Position numbers and translations under genes: made by a program. Below the pieces are notes generated by a model. It saw nothing but the letters and a program-made list of their open reading frames with translations. It was not told the origin of the DNA and made no database searches. Positions 1 to 7,204 of a stretch of 64,000 bases of DNA are shown here, one piece after another; positions within the stretch are counted from its first letter, which is position 1; every line of letters starts with the position of its first letter. Source of the DNA: Mycobacterium sp. (lineage in GTDB: Bacteria > Actinomycetota > Actinomycetes > Mycobacteriales > Mycobacteriaceae); assembly GCA_016197405.1 (NCBI GenBank), contig JACPVR010000030.1, forward strand, positions 1-64,000, written 5' to 3'.

Positions 1-127
1 GAGTCCGACCCTGACCATCAACCAAGCTCAGCTCATTGTCCAAGCCCGCATGCGACGTGCCCGTGCTCGCGAACAACGCCGCAACCGCAGCGATGAGCGC
101 CACCAGCACCCGAGTCATTGCCTTCAT
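1..127 (-). CDS. Secreted small protein, N-terminal part (possibly MPT63/DUF1942-like), cut by window edge
   Basis: Only the first 42 codons lie in the window; the gene continues past base 1. It starts at ATG 127-125, preceded by a GGGAG ribosome site. The first 27 residues form a classical signal peptide: a short basic start, a long Val/Leu/Ala core, and a cleavage site after Ser-His-Ala. The visible mature start (GLDNELSLVDGQG) resembles the first strand of the secreted antigen MPT63 family, but 15 residues are too few to be certain. A possible promoter (TTGCTG, 17 bases, TAACGG) lies upstream on the minus strand. Export is well supported; the family is a guess. Confidence 0.6.
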   Translation of the reverse strand, partial: MKAMTRVLVALIAAVAALFASTGTSHAGLDNELSLVDGQGRT

Positions 128-464
128 GTTCTCCCTAGCTGTACCTGCGGTGACCACTGGTTCACCGGCTCCGTTATGACTGAACTGCAAGAACAGCAAG
201 ATGTGACGGCACACAGGCTGCTCTTACCGTTTGTTAATCGTTGACGACCCCCAGGAACATAACGGGGGTGCATAAGCCCAGCAATGCCTACCCAATGGGC
301 GCTTTGGGGCTTAAGCAAACCTGTACGTTTGCTGGGAGTCAGCGCACAGCAAGCCGGACGGCCATCAGGCTCGCCGTGCCAGCAAGGTCGCCACCGGGGC
401 ATCAGCGCAGGTGAGAGCGAAAACTATTTACCGACACGTCAAATGTCAGACGAGGGCTCGCAGA
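128..464. other. Gene-free stretch with two hairpins
   Basis: No convincing coding frame was found in these 337 bases. Two inverted repeats stand out: AGCAAAC/GTTTGCT at 314-333 with a 6-base loop, and ACCCCC/GGGGGT at 247-269 with an 11-base loop. On the minus strand they follow the small gene ending at 465 and precede the secreted-protein gene starting at 127, so they may end its transcript or structure a long leader. Neither has a T-rich tail. Confidence 0.4.
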
Positions 465-623
465 TCAGAGGTGATGCGGGGGAATATTTTCGCGCAACCA
501 TTGTTCGCGCTCCCACTCGTCACGCGAGGCGTCCGGATCGCGTTCGTCGGACGACTCCACGGGCAGGTCCATCGGCCGCCTTTTGTTAGCTGAACCTGCA
601 TCCTCGGGAGTAACTCCTGCCAC
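465..623 (-). CDS. Small acidic protein of unknown function, 52 codons
   Basis: This short frame starts at GTG 623-621, four bases after a perfect AGGAGG (633-628), and ends at TGA 467-465. The protein is strongly charged. Its second half is rich in Asp/Glu/Arg with two Trp (DEWEREQWLREN, then IPPHHL), and its third codon positions are mostly G or C, as expected for a real gene here. There is no signal peptide, membrane segment or cysteine, so it is probably cytoplasmic. A CRP-type palindrome sits 14 bases upstream of the start codon. I do not recognise the family. The ideal ribosome site plus the operator make this more than a chance frame, but conservation was not tested. Confidence 0.62.
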   Translation of the reverse strand: MAGVTPEDAGSANKRRPMDLPVESSDERDPDASRDEWEREQWLRENIPPHHL

Positions 624-636
624 AGTTCCTCCTAGG

Positions 637-652
637 TGTGACGAAGATCACA
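637..652. promoter_or_regulatory. CRP/cAMP receptor protein-type operator
   Basis: TGTGACGAAGATCACA is a perfect match to the TGTGA-N6-TCACA palindrome bound by mycobacterial CRP (Rv3676 type). It lies just upstream of the ribosome site of the small minus-strand gene at 465-623. A possible minus-strand promoter (TTAACA, 16 bases, then TAGTACAAAAAT) lies further upstream, which would place the operator near the transcription start, a position that favours repression. That polarity is inference. Confidence 0.75.
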
Positions 653-727
653 TTTTTGTACTACTCGTTGTTTACCTGTTGTTAATCGCGACCCACCGAC
701 TGGGCCGGCAGAACCGCACATGCCAAG

Positions 728-765
728 AGCCGCGGGGCCGATTCTAATCTTCGGCACCCGCGGCT
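728..765 (-). terminator. Hairpin terminator after moaB2
   Basis: A 14-base-pair stem with one bulged A (728-741 pairing with 751-765) and a 9-base loop starts 22 bases past the moaB2 stop on the minus strand. The stem is very GC-rich (AGCCGCGGG against CCCGCGGCT). No T-run follows, as is common for mycobacterial hairpin terminators. Confidence 0.6.
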
Positions 766-786
766 CGGCGGTGAGAAAACCTGCGC

Positions 787-1335
787 TCAGATGTCCAGTC
801 GAGACAACTGTCCGATGATCTGAGCTGCCAGCGGGTTCAGTGTCGCCATCCCGTCCCGGACGGCATACCGGGAGCCCGCGATGTTGACGACCAACGTGCT
901 TCCCGAGATTCCCGCCAGACCGCGCGACAGCCCGGCGTCGGTGATACCTGCCGACAAGCCAGAGGCCCGCAGGGCCTCGGCGATACCCAGCAGCTCACGG
1001 TCGAGGATGTCGACGGTGGCCTCCGGGGTGACATCGCGCGGCGTCACGCCGGTGCCGCCCACCGAAACCACCAGGTCGACACCACCGATGACAGCGGTGT
1101 TCAGTGCGTTGCGAATCTCGACCTCGTCGGCCGCCACCACCACGACACCGTCCACCACGAACCCGGCCTCCGTCAGCAGCTCGGTGACCAGCGGGCCGCT
1201 GTGGTCCTCTTCGTCACCATGCGCCGTGCGATCGTCGACGACGACGACAAGCGCCCTACCCACCAGTTCGACAGGCTCTTCCATGGTTGTCACCGTATAT
1301 GTGGCCACCGACTGGGGCGCAGCCAGTCTTATCAC
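787..1335 (-). CDS. moaB2: MoaB2-like molybdopterin-binding domain protein
   Basis: A MogA/MoaB-domain protein of 182 residues, of the family that adenylylates molybdopterin during molybdenum cofactor synthesis. The central VSVGGTGVTPRDVTPEA stretch (around residues 90-107) is the conserved cofactor-binding loop. The GTG start at 1335 overlaps the pepD stop as GTGA, so translation is coupled to pepD; Met18 (1284) is an alternative start. In M. tuberculosis Rv0984 (moaB2) likewise follows pepD. Why a MoaB paralogue travels with an envelope-stress protease is unknown. Family assignment is firm; a true role in cofactor synthesis is less so. Confidence 0.9.
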   Translation of the reverse strand: MIRLAAPQSVATYTVTTMEEPVELVGRALVVVVDDRTAHGDEEDHSGPLVTELLTEAGFVVDGVVVVAADEVEIRNALNTAVIGGVDLVVSVGGTGVTPRDVTPEATVDILDRELLGIAEALRASGLSAGITDAGLSRGLAGISGSTLVVNIAGSRYAVRDGMATLNPLAAQIIGQLSRLDI

Positions 1336-2744
1336 TGTGCCGCCTTTCCGAGTGTCACCTGGATCGTCTGCGGGTTACCGGACGCATCGAGATAGGTCAG
1401 CGTCACCTTGTCGCCCGGTGCCCGGGACCGGACCGCGGCGACCAGCGCATCGGAGGAGTTGATGGTGCGGTCGTCGACCTTGGTGACGATGACGCCCGAC
1501 GGCAGCCCGGCCGAAGCCGCGGCACCGCCCGCGGTGACGTCGACGATCTTGGCGCCGTGCGTGGTGCTGTCATTGCTCACCTGAACACCCAGCGACGCGT
1601 GCGAAGCCGTGCCGCTGCTGATCAGCTCGTCGGCGATGCGCTTGGCCTGATCGACCGGGATCGCAAAGCCCAGACCGATGGAACCACTCTGGGTCTCCTG
1701 TGAATCGCCACCCATCGTCGCGATGGCCGAGTTGATGCCGATCAGCTCACCGTTCATGTTGACCAGCGCGCCGCCGGAGTTACCCGGGTTGATCGCCGCA
1801 TCGGTCTGGATGGCGTCGAGCACGGTGTTCTGGTTCCCGGCGTCGCCGGCCGTCGACACCGGACGGTTGAGCGCGCTGACGATACCGGTCGTCACGGTGC
1901 CTTCCAGGCCCAGCGGCGAACCGATCGCCACGACGTCCTGGCCCACCCGCAGGCTTGCCGAGGAACCCAGGGTTATCGGGGTGAGGTCGGAGACGCCCTG
2001 CGCCTTGACGACCGCGATGTCACTGGCCGGATCCGCGCCGACGACGGTGAACGGCGCGGTGCGCCCGTCCGCGAACGTCACCGTGGTCACGGCCTTACCG
2101 GCGTCTCGGCCATCGGGACCACTGGGCGCGCCGGGCAACACCGGGCCGTCCGGTGCGCCACCGGGAGCACCGCCACCGTTGGCCGCCGCGATGACGTGGT
2201 TGTTGGTCAGGATCAGGCCGTCGGGCGACAGGATCACTCCCGAGCCCTCTTCGTTGGCCCGGCCGAGATCGGTCTCCAGCTTCACCACGCTGGGGACGAC
2301 TTTGGCCGCCACCTGCTCGACCGAACCTGCAGGCAGGTTCGCCGCGGGCACGCCCGGGGTTGCGCCTCCCAGCGCGCTCGAGGAATGCGTCGGTGACGAG
2401 TCCGGACCGGCGAGAACCGCGACGCCGCCACCGATACCGGCGGAGACCACTGCGATCGCGAGCGCGCCGGCTGTCAAAGCGCCTGCGCGCGAACGTTTCT
2501 GAGGTGGCAACTGACCGGGGACCGGACCCATTCCGGAACCGGGTCCTTGCCCGGGTGCGCCGGGTGGCACAGGCCGGTAACCGCCGTAGGACTGCTGCGG
2601 GTGCGACTGGGTGGCGTAACGCCAGTCATAGGACTGCTGGCCCGGTCCGTACTGGCCGGGATAGCCCGGGGCGGGCGGCCGTTGCGGGTCGCCGTGATGC
2701 CCCGGATACGGCTGCTGGGGCGAGTACCTCGGGTCATTCGTCAT
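1332..2744 (-). CDS. pepD: HtrA-family serine protease PepD
   Basis: A membrane-anchored DegP/HtrA protease of 470 residues, acting outside the membrane on damaged envelope proteins. The order is: a Pro/Gly/Tyr-rich cytoplasmic tail (1-85), one membrane segment (about 87-112), a trypsin-like domain with His183 (NNHVIAA), Asp242 (SDIAVV) and Ser323 (GNSGGA), and a C-terminal PDZ domain (about 385-465). A Gly/Pro-rich insertion follows the His loop (188-215). It lies downstream of mprB, as in M. tuberculosis Rv0983, where PepD belongs to the MprAB stress circuit. An MprA-box-like repeat in the 3' end of mprB (2842-2860) suggests its own promoter. The start ATG 2744 has a weak ribosome site. Confidence 0.95.
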   Translation of the reverse strand: MTNDPRYSPQQPYPGHHGDPQRPPAPGYPGQYGPGQQSYDWRYATQSHPQQSYGGYRPVPPGAPGQGPGSGMGPVPGQLPPQKRSRAGALTAGALAIAVVSAGIGGGVAVLAGPDSSPTHSSSALGGATPGVPAANLPAGSVEQVAAKVVPSVVKLETDLGRANEEGSGVILSPDGLILTNNHVIAAANGGGAPGGAPDGPVLPGAPSGPDGRDAGKAVTTVTFADGRTAPFTVVGADPASDIAVVKAQGVSDLTPITLGSSASLRVGQDVVAIGSPLGLEGTVTTGIVSALNRPVSTAGDAGNQNTVLDAIQTDAAINPGNSGGALVNMNGELIGINSAIATMGGDSQETQSGSIGLGFAIPVDQAKRIADELISSGTASHASLGVQVSNDSTTHGAKIVDVTAGGAAASAGLPSGVIVTKVDDRTINSSDALVAAVRSRAPGDKVTLTYLDASGNPQTIQVTLGKAAQ

Positions 2745-2825
2745 GGGCGTCGCGTCACGTCCTTCAGTGCGTAGTGCCTGGCCCGACCGCGGTTGACGGC
2801 AGGTGACCAGGAAGAAGTGCTGCGC

Positions 2826-4319
2826 TTACTTTGCCCCGGCCGACTGAGAATCCACTGAGATAACACTCGGTGTAGACGATGTTTTTGTCGAGTCGGGATG
2901 TGACGACGACGACATCGGCCGGCCGGGGAGCAACACGAAGATAGAGGTACCCGGCGGCTGCCCACCTGTAACGGTGTCTTCGATACGCAGCGCCCCACCG
3001 TGTTTGAGCACGACCTGTTTCACGATCGCCAGGCCAAGGCCGGATCCCGGCATCGCCCGCGCGGCCGTGGAACGGTAGAAGCGCTCGAACACCAGGCCGC
3101 GCTCCTGCGGCGGGATACCGGGCCCGAGATCGGACACCACGAGCTCGGCATGCGACGGGTTGACCTGGGACAGCCGGACCGAGACACGGCCGCCGGGCGG
3201 GCTCCACTTCGCGGCGTTGTCCAGCAGATTGAGCACCGCACGCGACAACGCTGCGGCGTCGCCGTAGACCTGCCAGCCCACGACTGCGACGTCGAACTCA
3301 ATATCGTTGCGGCGCCGCCGAACTCGCTCCATGCATCGTTCGACCAACTCGCCGACGTCCACCTGCTCGTGCACCACACCGCCGGCGTCGTCGCGGGCCA
3401 GGTCGACGAGATCGCCGACCAATGTCGAGAGCTCCTCGATCTGGCCTATGACATCGGCGCGCAACTCCGACATCTCGGTCTCGGGGATCCGGGGTGCTCC
3501 CGGTGCCATCGACGCCATCAGCAGCTCGACGTTGGTGCGCAGGGACGTCAGCGGGGTGCGCAGTTCGTGGCCGGCATCGGTGACCAGGCGAGCCTGGCGC
3601 TCACGTGATTCGGCAAGTGCCCTCAACATCATGTTGAACGCCTCGGTCAACCGGGCCAGCTCGTCGCTGCCGAATACCGGGATGGGGCGCAGATCATCGG
3701 TGCGGGCGACCCGTTCGGCGGCCTCGGTCAGCCGCGCCACCGGTCGCAGGCCGGTCCGGGTGACGGTGCCGCCGGCCACCGCGGCCACAGCCATGCCGAT
3801 GCCGCCGACGATCAGCAGCACCCAGCGCAGTTTCGTCATGACGGCATCGGTGGGCGCCAGACTCTTGGAGATCAGCAGCGTGCTGCCGTTGCGCAGGTGG
3901 ATGGCCAGCACCCGTTGGCCGGCGGCGGTGCGCCGCGTCATGAACAGATCACCGCGGATCACCGCCTTCTCGCTGGTACCGATCGGCAGCGTCTGGCCTT
4001 CCTGGTTGGCGGTGTAGATCGCGCGCCCAGGAATGATCAGCATGGCGTTGACGTCGGAGTACGCCGTGCCCTCGATGGCCTTACCGGGGTCGGCGGACAG
4101 CGAACCGCTGGCGATCAGCGACTGCGCCCGGCTCTGCAGCTGGTTGTCGATATCGGCGTAGAGCGCCCGGGCGATGCTGGCGTAGACCACGGTCGCCATC
4201 AGGACGACCACCATCGCCACCATGGACATCGCCAGCAACATCACCCGCCAGCGCAGCGACAGTGACGAGGTGGCCCGCAGTGGAGCCCGCCGTTGCGAAC
4301 GCGACCGGAACCAGCCCAT
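2826..4319 (-). CDS. mprB: Sensor histidine kinase MprB
   Basis: The kinase of the MprAB two-component system, 497 residues. It has a membrane segment at about 25-47, an extracytoplasmic sensor region (48-163), a second membrane segment at about 165-184, a HAMP linker, a phosphoacceptor domain with His251 (GHELRTPLTSL), and a C-terminal ATPase with N box (NLLDNAAKWS) and G boxes (DLGPGIP, GSGLGLAI). The ATG overlaps the mprA stop as TGATG. The M. tuberculosis orthologue (Rv0982) responds to detergent and envelope stress and is antagonised by DnaK. Neighbours mprA and pepD support the identity. Confidence 0.95.
   Translation of the reverse strand: MGWFRSRSQRRAPLRATSSLSLRWRVMLLAMSMVAMVVVLMATVVYASIARALYADIDNQLQSRAQSLIASGSLSADPGKAIEGTAYSDVNAMLIIPGRAIYTANQEGQTLPIGTSEKAVIRGDLFMTRRTAAGQRVLAIHLRNGSTLLISKSLAPTDAVMTKLRWVLLIVGGIGMAVAAVAGGTVTRTGLRPVARLTEAAERVARTDDLRPIPVFGSDELARLTEAFNMMLRALAESRERQARLVTDAGHELRTPLTSLRTNVELLMASMAPGAPRIPETEMSELRADVIGQIEELSTLVGDLVDLARDDAGGVVHEQVDVGELVERCMERVRRRRNDIEFDVAVVGWQVYGDAAALSRAVLNLLDNAAKWSPPGGRVSVRLSQVNPSHAELVVSDLGPGIPPQERGLVFERFYRSTAARAMPGSGLGLAIVKQVVLKHGGALRIEDTVTGGQPPGTSIFVLLPGRPMSSSSHPDSTKTSSTPSVISVDSQSAGAK
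2842..2860 (-). promoter_or_regulatory. MprA-box-like direct repeat inside the mprB 3' end
   Basis: On the minus strand the sequence reads TCTCAGTG-GAT-TCTCAGTC, two 8-base direct repeats separated by 3 bases. This is the spacing described for MprA boxes, and it matches the repeat upstream of mprA in this window (TCTCAG core in all four units). It lies within the last codons of mprB, about 100 bases upstream of the pepD start, so it probably drives pepD separately from mprAB. Confidence 0.7.
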
Positions 4320-5008
4320 CAGGGCGGTGTCTCACGAAGGACGTAACCCACCCCGCGAACGGTGTGGATCAGCCGCGTCTCCCCTTCCGCCTCGGTCTTG
4401 CGGCGCAGGTATCCGACGTAGACCTCCAGCGCATTGCCCGAGGTGGGGAAGTCGAAGCCCCAGACCTCCTCGAGGATGCGGCTGCGGGTCAGGACGCGGC
4501 GCGGGTTGGCGATCAGCATCTCCAGCAGCGCGAATTCGGTGCGGGTGAGACTGATCTGCCGGGTACCCCGGGTGACCTCGCGGGTGGCGGGGTCCAGGGT
4601 CAGATCGGCGAAGGTCATGGCTGCCGATTCGGCCCGGTCGTCGAAGGTCCGGCGCAACAGCGCCCGCATCCGGGCCAGCAGCTCTTCGAGCGCGAAGGGC
4701 TTCGGCAGGTAATCGTCGGCCCCGGCATCCAGACCGGCGACCCGCTCGGACACCGAGTCCCGGGCGGTGAGCACCAGGATCGGCAGATCGTCACCGGTAC
4801 TACGGAGCTGGCGGCAGACCTCCAGACCGTCCAACTTCGGCATCATCACGTCGAGTACCACCGCATCAGGGCGGTCGCTGGCGATCGAGTTGAGCGCTTC
4901 GACGCCGTCTTCGGCGAGGGAGACGGAGTAGCCGTTGAAGGAAAGGGACCTGCGCAGTGATTCGCGCACCGCGCGATCGTCGTCAACGACAAGTATTCGC
5001 ACGGCCAC
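4319..5008 (-). CDS. mprA: Response regulator MprA
   Basis: An OmpR-family response regulator of 229 residues. The receiver domain has acidic residues near 10-11 and the phosphorylation site Asp53 (VVLDVMMP), with a conserved Thr (LTARDS) and Lys (PKPF). A winged-helix DNA-binding domain fills about 130-229. It is phosphorylated by MprB and in M. tuberculosis controls sigB, sigE, pepD and its own operon. The perfect 8+3+8 direct repeat 16-34 bases upstream of its start fits autoregulation. Its stop overlaps the mprB start by one base. Confidence 0.96.
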   Translation of the reverse strand: MAVRILVVDDDRAVRESLRRSLSFNGYSVSLAEDGVEALNSIASDRPDAVVLDVMMPKLDGLEVCRQLRSTGDDLPILVLTARDSVSERVAGLDAGADDYLPKPFALEELLARMRALLRRTFDDRAESAAMTFADLTLDPATREVTRGTRQISLTRTEFALLEMLIANPRRVLTRSRILEEVWGFDFPTSGNALEVYVGYLRRKTEAEGETRLIHTVRGVGYVLRETPP

Positions 5009-5023
5009 CAGTGTTAACCCAAC

Positions 5024-5042
5024 GCCTGAGACGCGCCTGAGA
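5024..5042 (-). promoter_or_regulatory. MprA box upstream of mprA
   Basis: Minus-strand reading TCTCAGGC-GCG-TCTCAGGC: two identical 8-base direct repeats separated by 3 bases, matching the architecture described for MprA boxes. It lies between rpmF and mprA, immediately upstream of the mprA ATG, and most simply serves autoregulation of mprAB. Confidence 0.8.
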
Positions 5043-5077
5043 GGCGCGCGGTAGCACTATCCGCCGAACGGCGAAAA

Positions 5078-5251
5078 TCAGCGCTTGTCGAGGTCGATCA
5101 GGCCGAGGCGGGCGGCCTTGAGGAGCCGGCGCGGGACCTTGTGCTGCTGGCCCGCGACGGTGACGTTGACCAGGCCAGTGGCCTCGGCCTTCCACTGCGC
5201 GCGCCGACTGCGGGTATTCGACCGCGACATTCTGCGCTTGGGCACAGCCAT
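5078..5251 (-). CDS. rpmF: 50S ribosomal protein L32
   Basis: A 57-residue basic protein starting MAVPKRRMSRSNTRSRR, the standard L32 N-terminus. The start at ATG 5251 is chosen because the preceding Met-His-Val codons are not part of the family. It lacks the four zinc-binding cysteines, so it is the cysteine-free (C-minus) type. Mycobacteria typically also have a zinc-type copy elsewhere that is swapped with this one according to zinc supply; the partner is not visible here. It precedes mprA on the same strand, as Rv0979A does in M. tuberculosis. Confidence 0.95.
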   Translation of the reverse strand: MAVPKRRMSRSNTRSRRAQWKAEATGLVNVTVAGQQHKVPRRLLKAARLGLIDLDKR

Positions 5252-5421
5252 GACGTGCATCTCCTTGCTAGGGGTGTTGCCGCGCGAAGGAAAAAGCTGC
5301 AGAACACAGCCGGCGGCGACAGTTGCCCATCAGGATAGCCGGTGACCTGCGCACCCCCCAAATTGCGGACCGGACGGCGTCCGACGCGAGCTCCGCGGCT
5401 CAGTATCGGCAGCGAAAATCC

Positions 5422-5463
5422 TTGACGCGGTACCGGCGGTACGCAGTAACCTACCGGTTGGTT
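5422..5463 (+). promoter_or_regulatory. Promoter/operator region of the AtuA-acyl-CoA operon
   Basis: TTGACG (5422-5427) resembles a -35 element, with TAACCT (5447-5452) as a possible -10. Between and over them lie two palindromes: GTACCG-G-CGGTAC (5430-5442) and the imperfect AACCTACCGGTTGGTT (5448-5463). The second is the size and symmetry of a TetR-family operator. The 13-mer CCGGTTGGTTGGG that begins inside it recurs exactly upstream of the alcohol dehydrogenase at 57405-57417. Confidence 0.5.
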
Positions 5464-5494
5464 GGGCATCGATGCCCGGAGGCGAGGAGAGTGC

Positions 5495-7204
5495 GTGACG
5501 GCAGCGGTACGGATCGGCAACTGCTCGGGCTTCTACGGCGATCGCCATTCCGCCATGCGGGAGATGCTCACCGGCGGTGAACTGGACTTCCTCACCGGCG
5601 ACTACCTCGCCGAATTGACCATGTTGATCCTCGGCCGCGATCGGATGCGTCATCCGGAACGCGGATACGCCAAGACCTTCCTGTCCCAGCTCGAAGAATG
5701 CCTCGGCATCGCCCAGCAGAAGAACGTCCGGATAGTCGCCAACGCCGGCGGTCTCAACCCGGCCGGTCTGGCCGCCGCGGTACGCGATCTGACCGACAGG
5801 CTGGGCCTCGACGTCGAGATCGCCCACGTCGAGGGCGACGACCTGCTCCCCCGCGCCGAAGAGCTCGGCCTGGGTGCGCCGCTGACCGCCAATGCCTACC
5901 TCGGCGCCTGGGGTATCGCGGACTGTCTGAACTCCGGTGCCGACATCGTCGTGACGGGCCGGGTCACCGATGCGTCGGTGATCGTCGGCCCCGCCGCCGC
6001 ACACTTCGGCTGGCAGCGCACCGACTACGACGCACTGGCCGGCGCGGTTGTCGCCGGCCACGTCATCGAATGCGGCGTGCAGGCCAGCGGCGGCAACTAT
6101 GCGTTCTTCACCGAACTCACCGGATCGGCCGACCTGCTGCACCCCGGCTTCCCGTTGGCCGAGATCAGTGCCGACGGGTCCGCGGTGATCACCAAACACC
6201 CCGGCACCGGCGGCCAGGTCAGTGTCGGGACGGTGACCGCACAGCTGCTCTACGAGATCACCGGCGCGCGCTATGCCAATCCCGATGTGACGGCACGGAT
6301 GGACAGCATCCACCTGGACCAGGACGGAGCGGACCGGGTGCGCATCAGCGGTGTGCGCGGTGAGCCACCACCGCCGTCGCTGAAGGTGTCGTGCAACAGC
6401 ATCGGCGGCTTCCGCAATGCGACGACGTTCATCCTCACCGGCCTGGATATCGACGCCAAGGCCGAGCTGGTGCGCCGCCAACTGGAAGCCGGCCTGACAG
6501 CGCGGCCCGCCGAGTTGGAGTGGACGCTGGCACGCACCGACCACAGCGACGCCGACACCGAAGAAGCCGCCAGCGCGTTGCTGCACTGTGTTGTCCGCGA
6601 TCCGGAACCCGCCAAAGTCGGACGTCAATTCTCCAGCGCAGCAATCGAACTCGCCTTGGCCAGCTACCCCGGCTTCGCAGTGACCGCCCCACCCGGGGAC
6701 GGCCAGGTGTACGGGATCTTCACGCCCGGCTACGTCGAGGCAGCCCAGGTGCCGCATATCGCCGTACACGCCGACGGTGCCCGCGTCGATATCGCGCCCG
6801 CCGAGCACACACAGCGACTGCTCCCGGCCGACGAACCCGCGCTGCCCGAACCGCTACCCGCCGGACCCACCAGGCGCGCGCCGCTGGGCCTGATCGCCGG
6901 GGCCCGCAGCGGCGACAAGGGCGGTTCGGCCAACGTCGGGCTGTGGGTACGCACCGACGCGCAATGGCGTTGGCTGGCGCATTTCCTGACCGTCGACAGG
7001 CTCGGGCAGCTGCTGCCCGAGGCCGCCGACCTGCCGGTCACGCGGTACCTGTTGCCCAATCTGCGCGCGGTCAACTTCGTCATCGACGGCATCCTCGGAC
7101 AGGGGGTGGCCTATCAGGCGCGGTTCGATCCACAGGCCAAGGGTCTGGGCGAATGGCTGCGCAGCCGATACATCGACATCCCAGAGGAAGTGCTGCCGCG
7201 ATGA
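5495..7204 (+). CDS. AtuA-family (acyclic terpene utilisation, DUF1446) protein
   Basis: A 569-residue protein with an N-terminal AtuA/DUF1446 domain (about 1-350, beginning RIGNCSGFYGD with the TGDYLAEL stretch) and a C-terminal AtuA-like domain (about 455-560, GARSGDKGGSANVG). The family is named from the Pseudomonas citronellol/geraniol degradation cluster, where its reaction is still undefined. GTG 5495 is chosen because GAGGAGA lies 6 bases upstream and the domain starts directly after. It heads an operon with two acyl-CoA dehydrogenases, a biotin-dependent carboxylase and an enoyl-CoA hydratase, as Rv0976c does in M. tuberculosis. The stop overlaps the next start (ATGA). Confidence 0.85.
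   Translation: MTAAVRIGNCSGFYGDRHSAMREMLTGGELDFLTGDYLAELTMLILGRDRMRHPERGYAKTFLSQLEECLGIAQQKNVRIVANAGGLNPAGLAAAVRDLTDRLGLDVEIAHVEGDDLLPRAEELGLGAPLTANAYLGAWGIADCLNSGADIVVTGRVTDASVIVGPAAAHFGWQRTDYDALAGAVVAGHVIECGVQASGGNYAFFTELTGSADLLHPGFPLAEISADGSAVITKHPGTGGQVSVGTVTAQLLYEITGARYANPDVTARMDSIHLDQDGADRVRISGVRGEPPPPSLKVSCNSIGGFRNATTFILTGLDIDAKAELVRRQLEAGLTARPAELEWTLARTDHSDADTEEAASALLHCVVRDPEPAKVGRQFSSAAIELALASYPGFAVTAPPGDGQVYGIFTPGYVEAAQVPHIAVHADGARVDIAPAEHTQRLLPADEPALPEPLPAGPTRRAPLGLIAGARSGDKGGSANVGLWVRTDAQWRWLAHFLTVDRLGQLLPEAADLPVTRYLLPNLRAVNFVIDGILGQGVAYQARFDPQAKGLGEWLRSRYIDIPEEVLPR

Noticed and set aside
174..206. CRP-like TGTGTGCCGTCACA arrangement upstream of the secreted-protein gene (minus strand)
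   Set aside because: The half-sites are 14 bases overall instead of 16, so the spacing does not fit CRP.
124..402. Minus-strand 92-codon frame in the left intergenic region
   Set aside because: Cys- and Arg-rich with poor codon bias and no ribosome site; it runs through both hairpins and into the next gene's leader.
5330..6808. Long minus-strand open frame of 492 codons opposite the AtuA gene
   Set aside because: It is the GC-rich antisense of a clearly recognisable gene; its protein has shadow-type composition (Gly/Val/Gln/His-rich) and no family motif.
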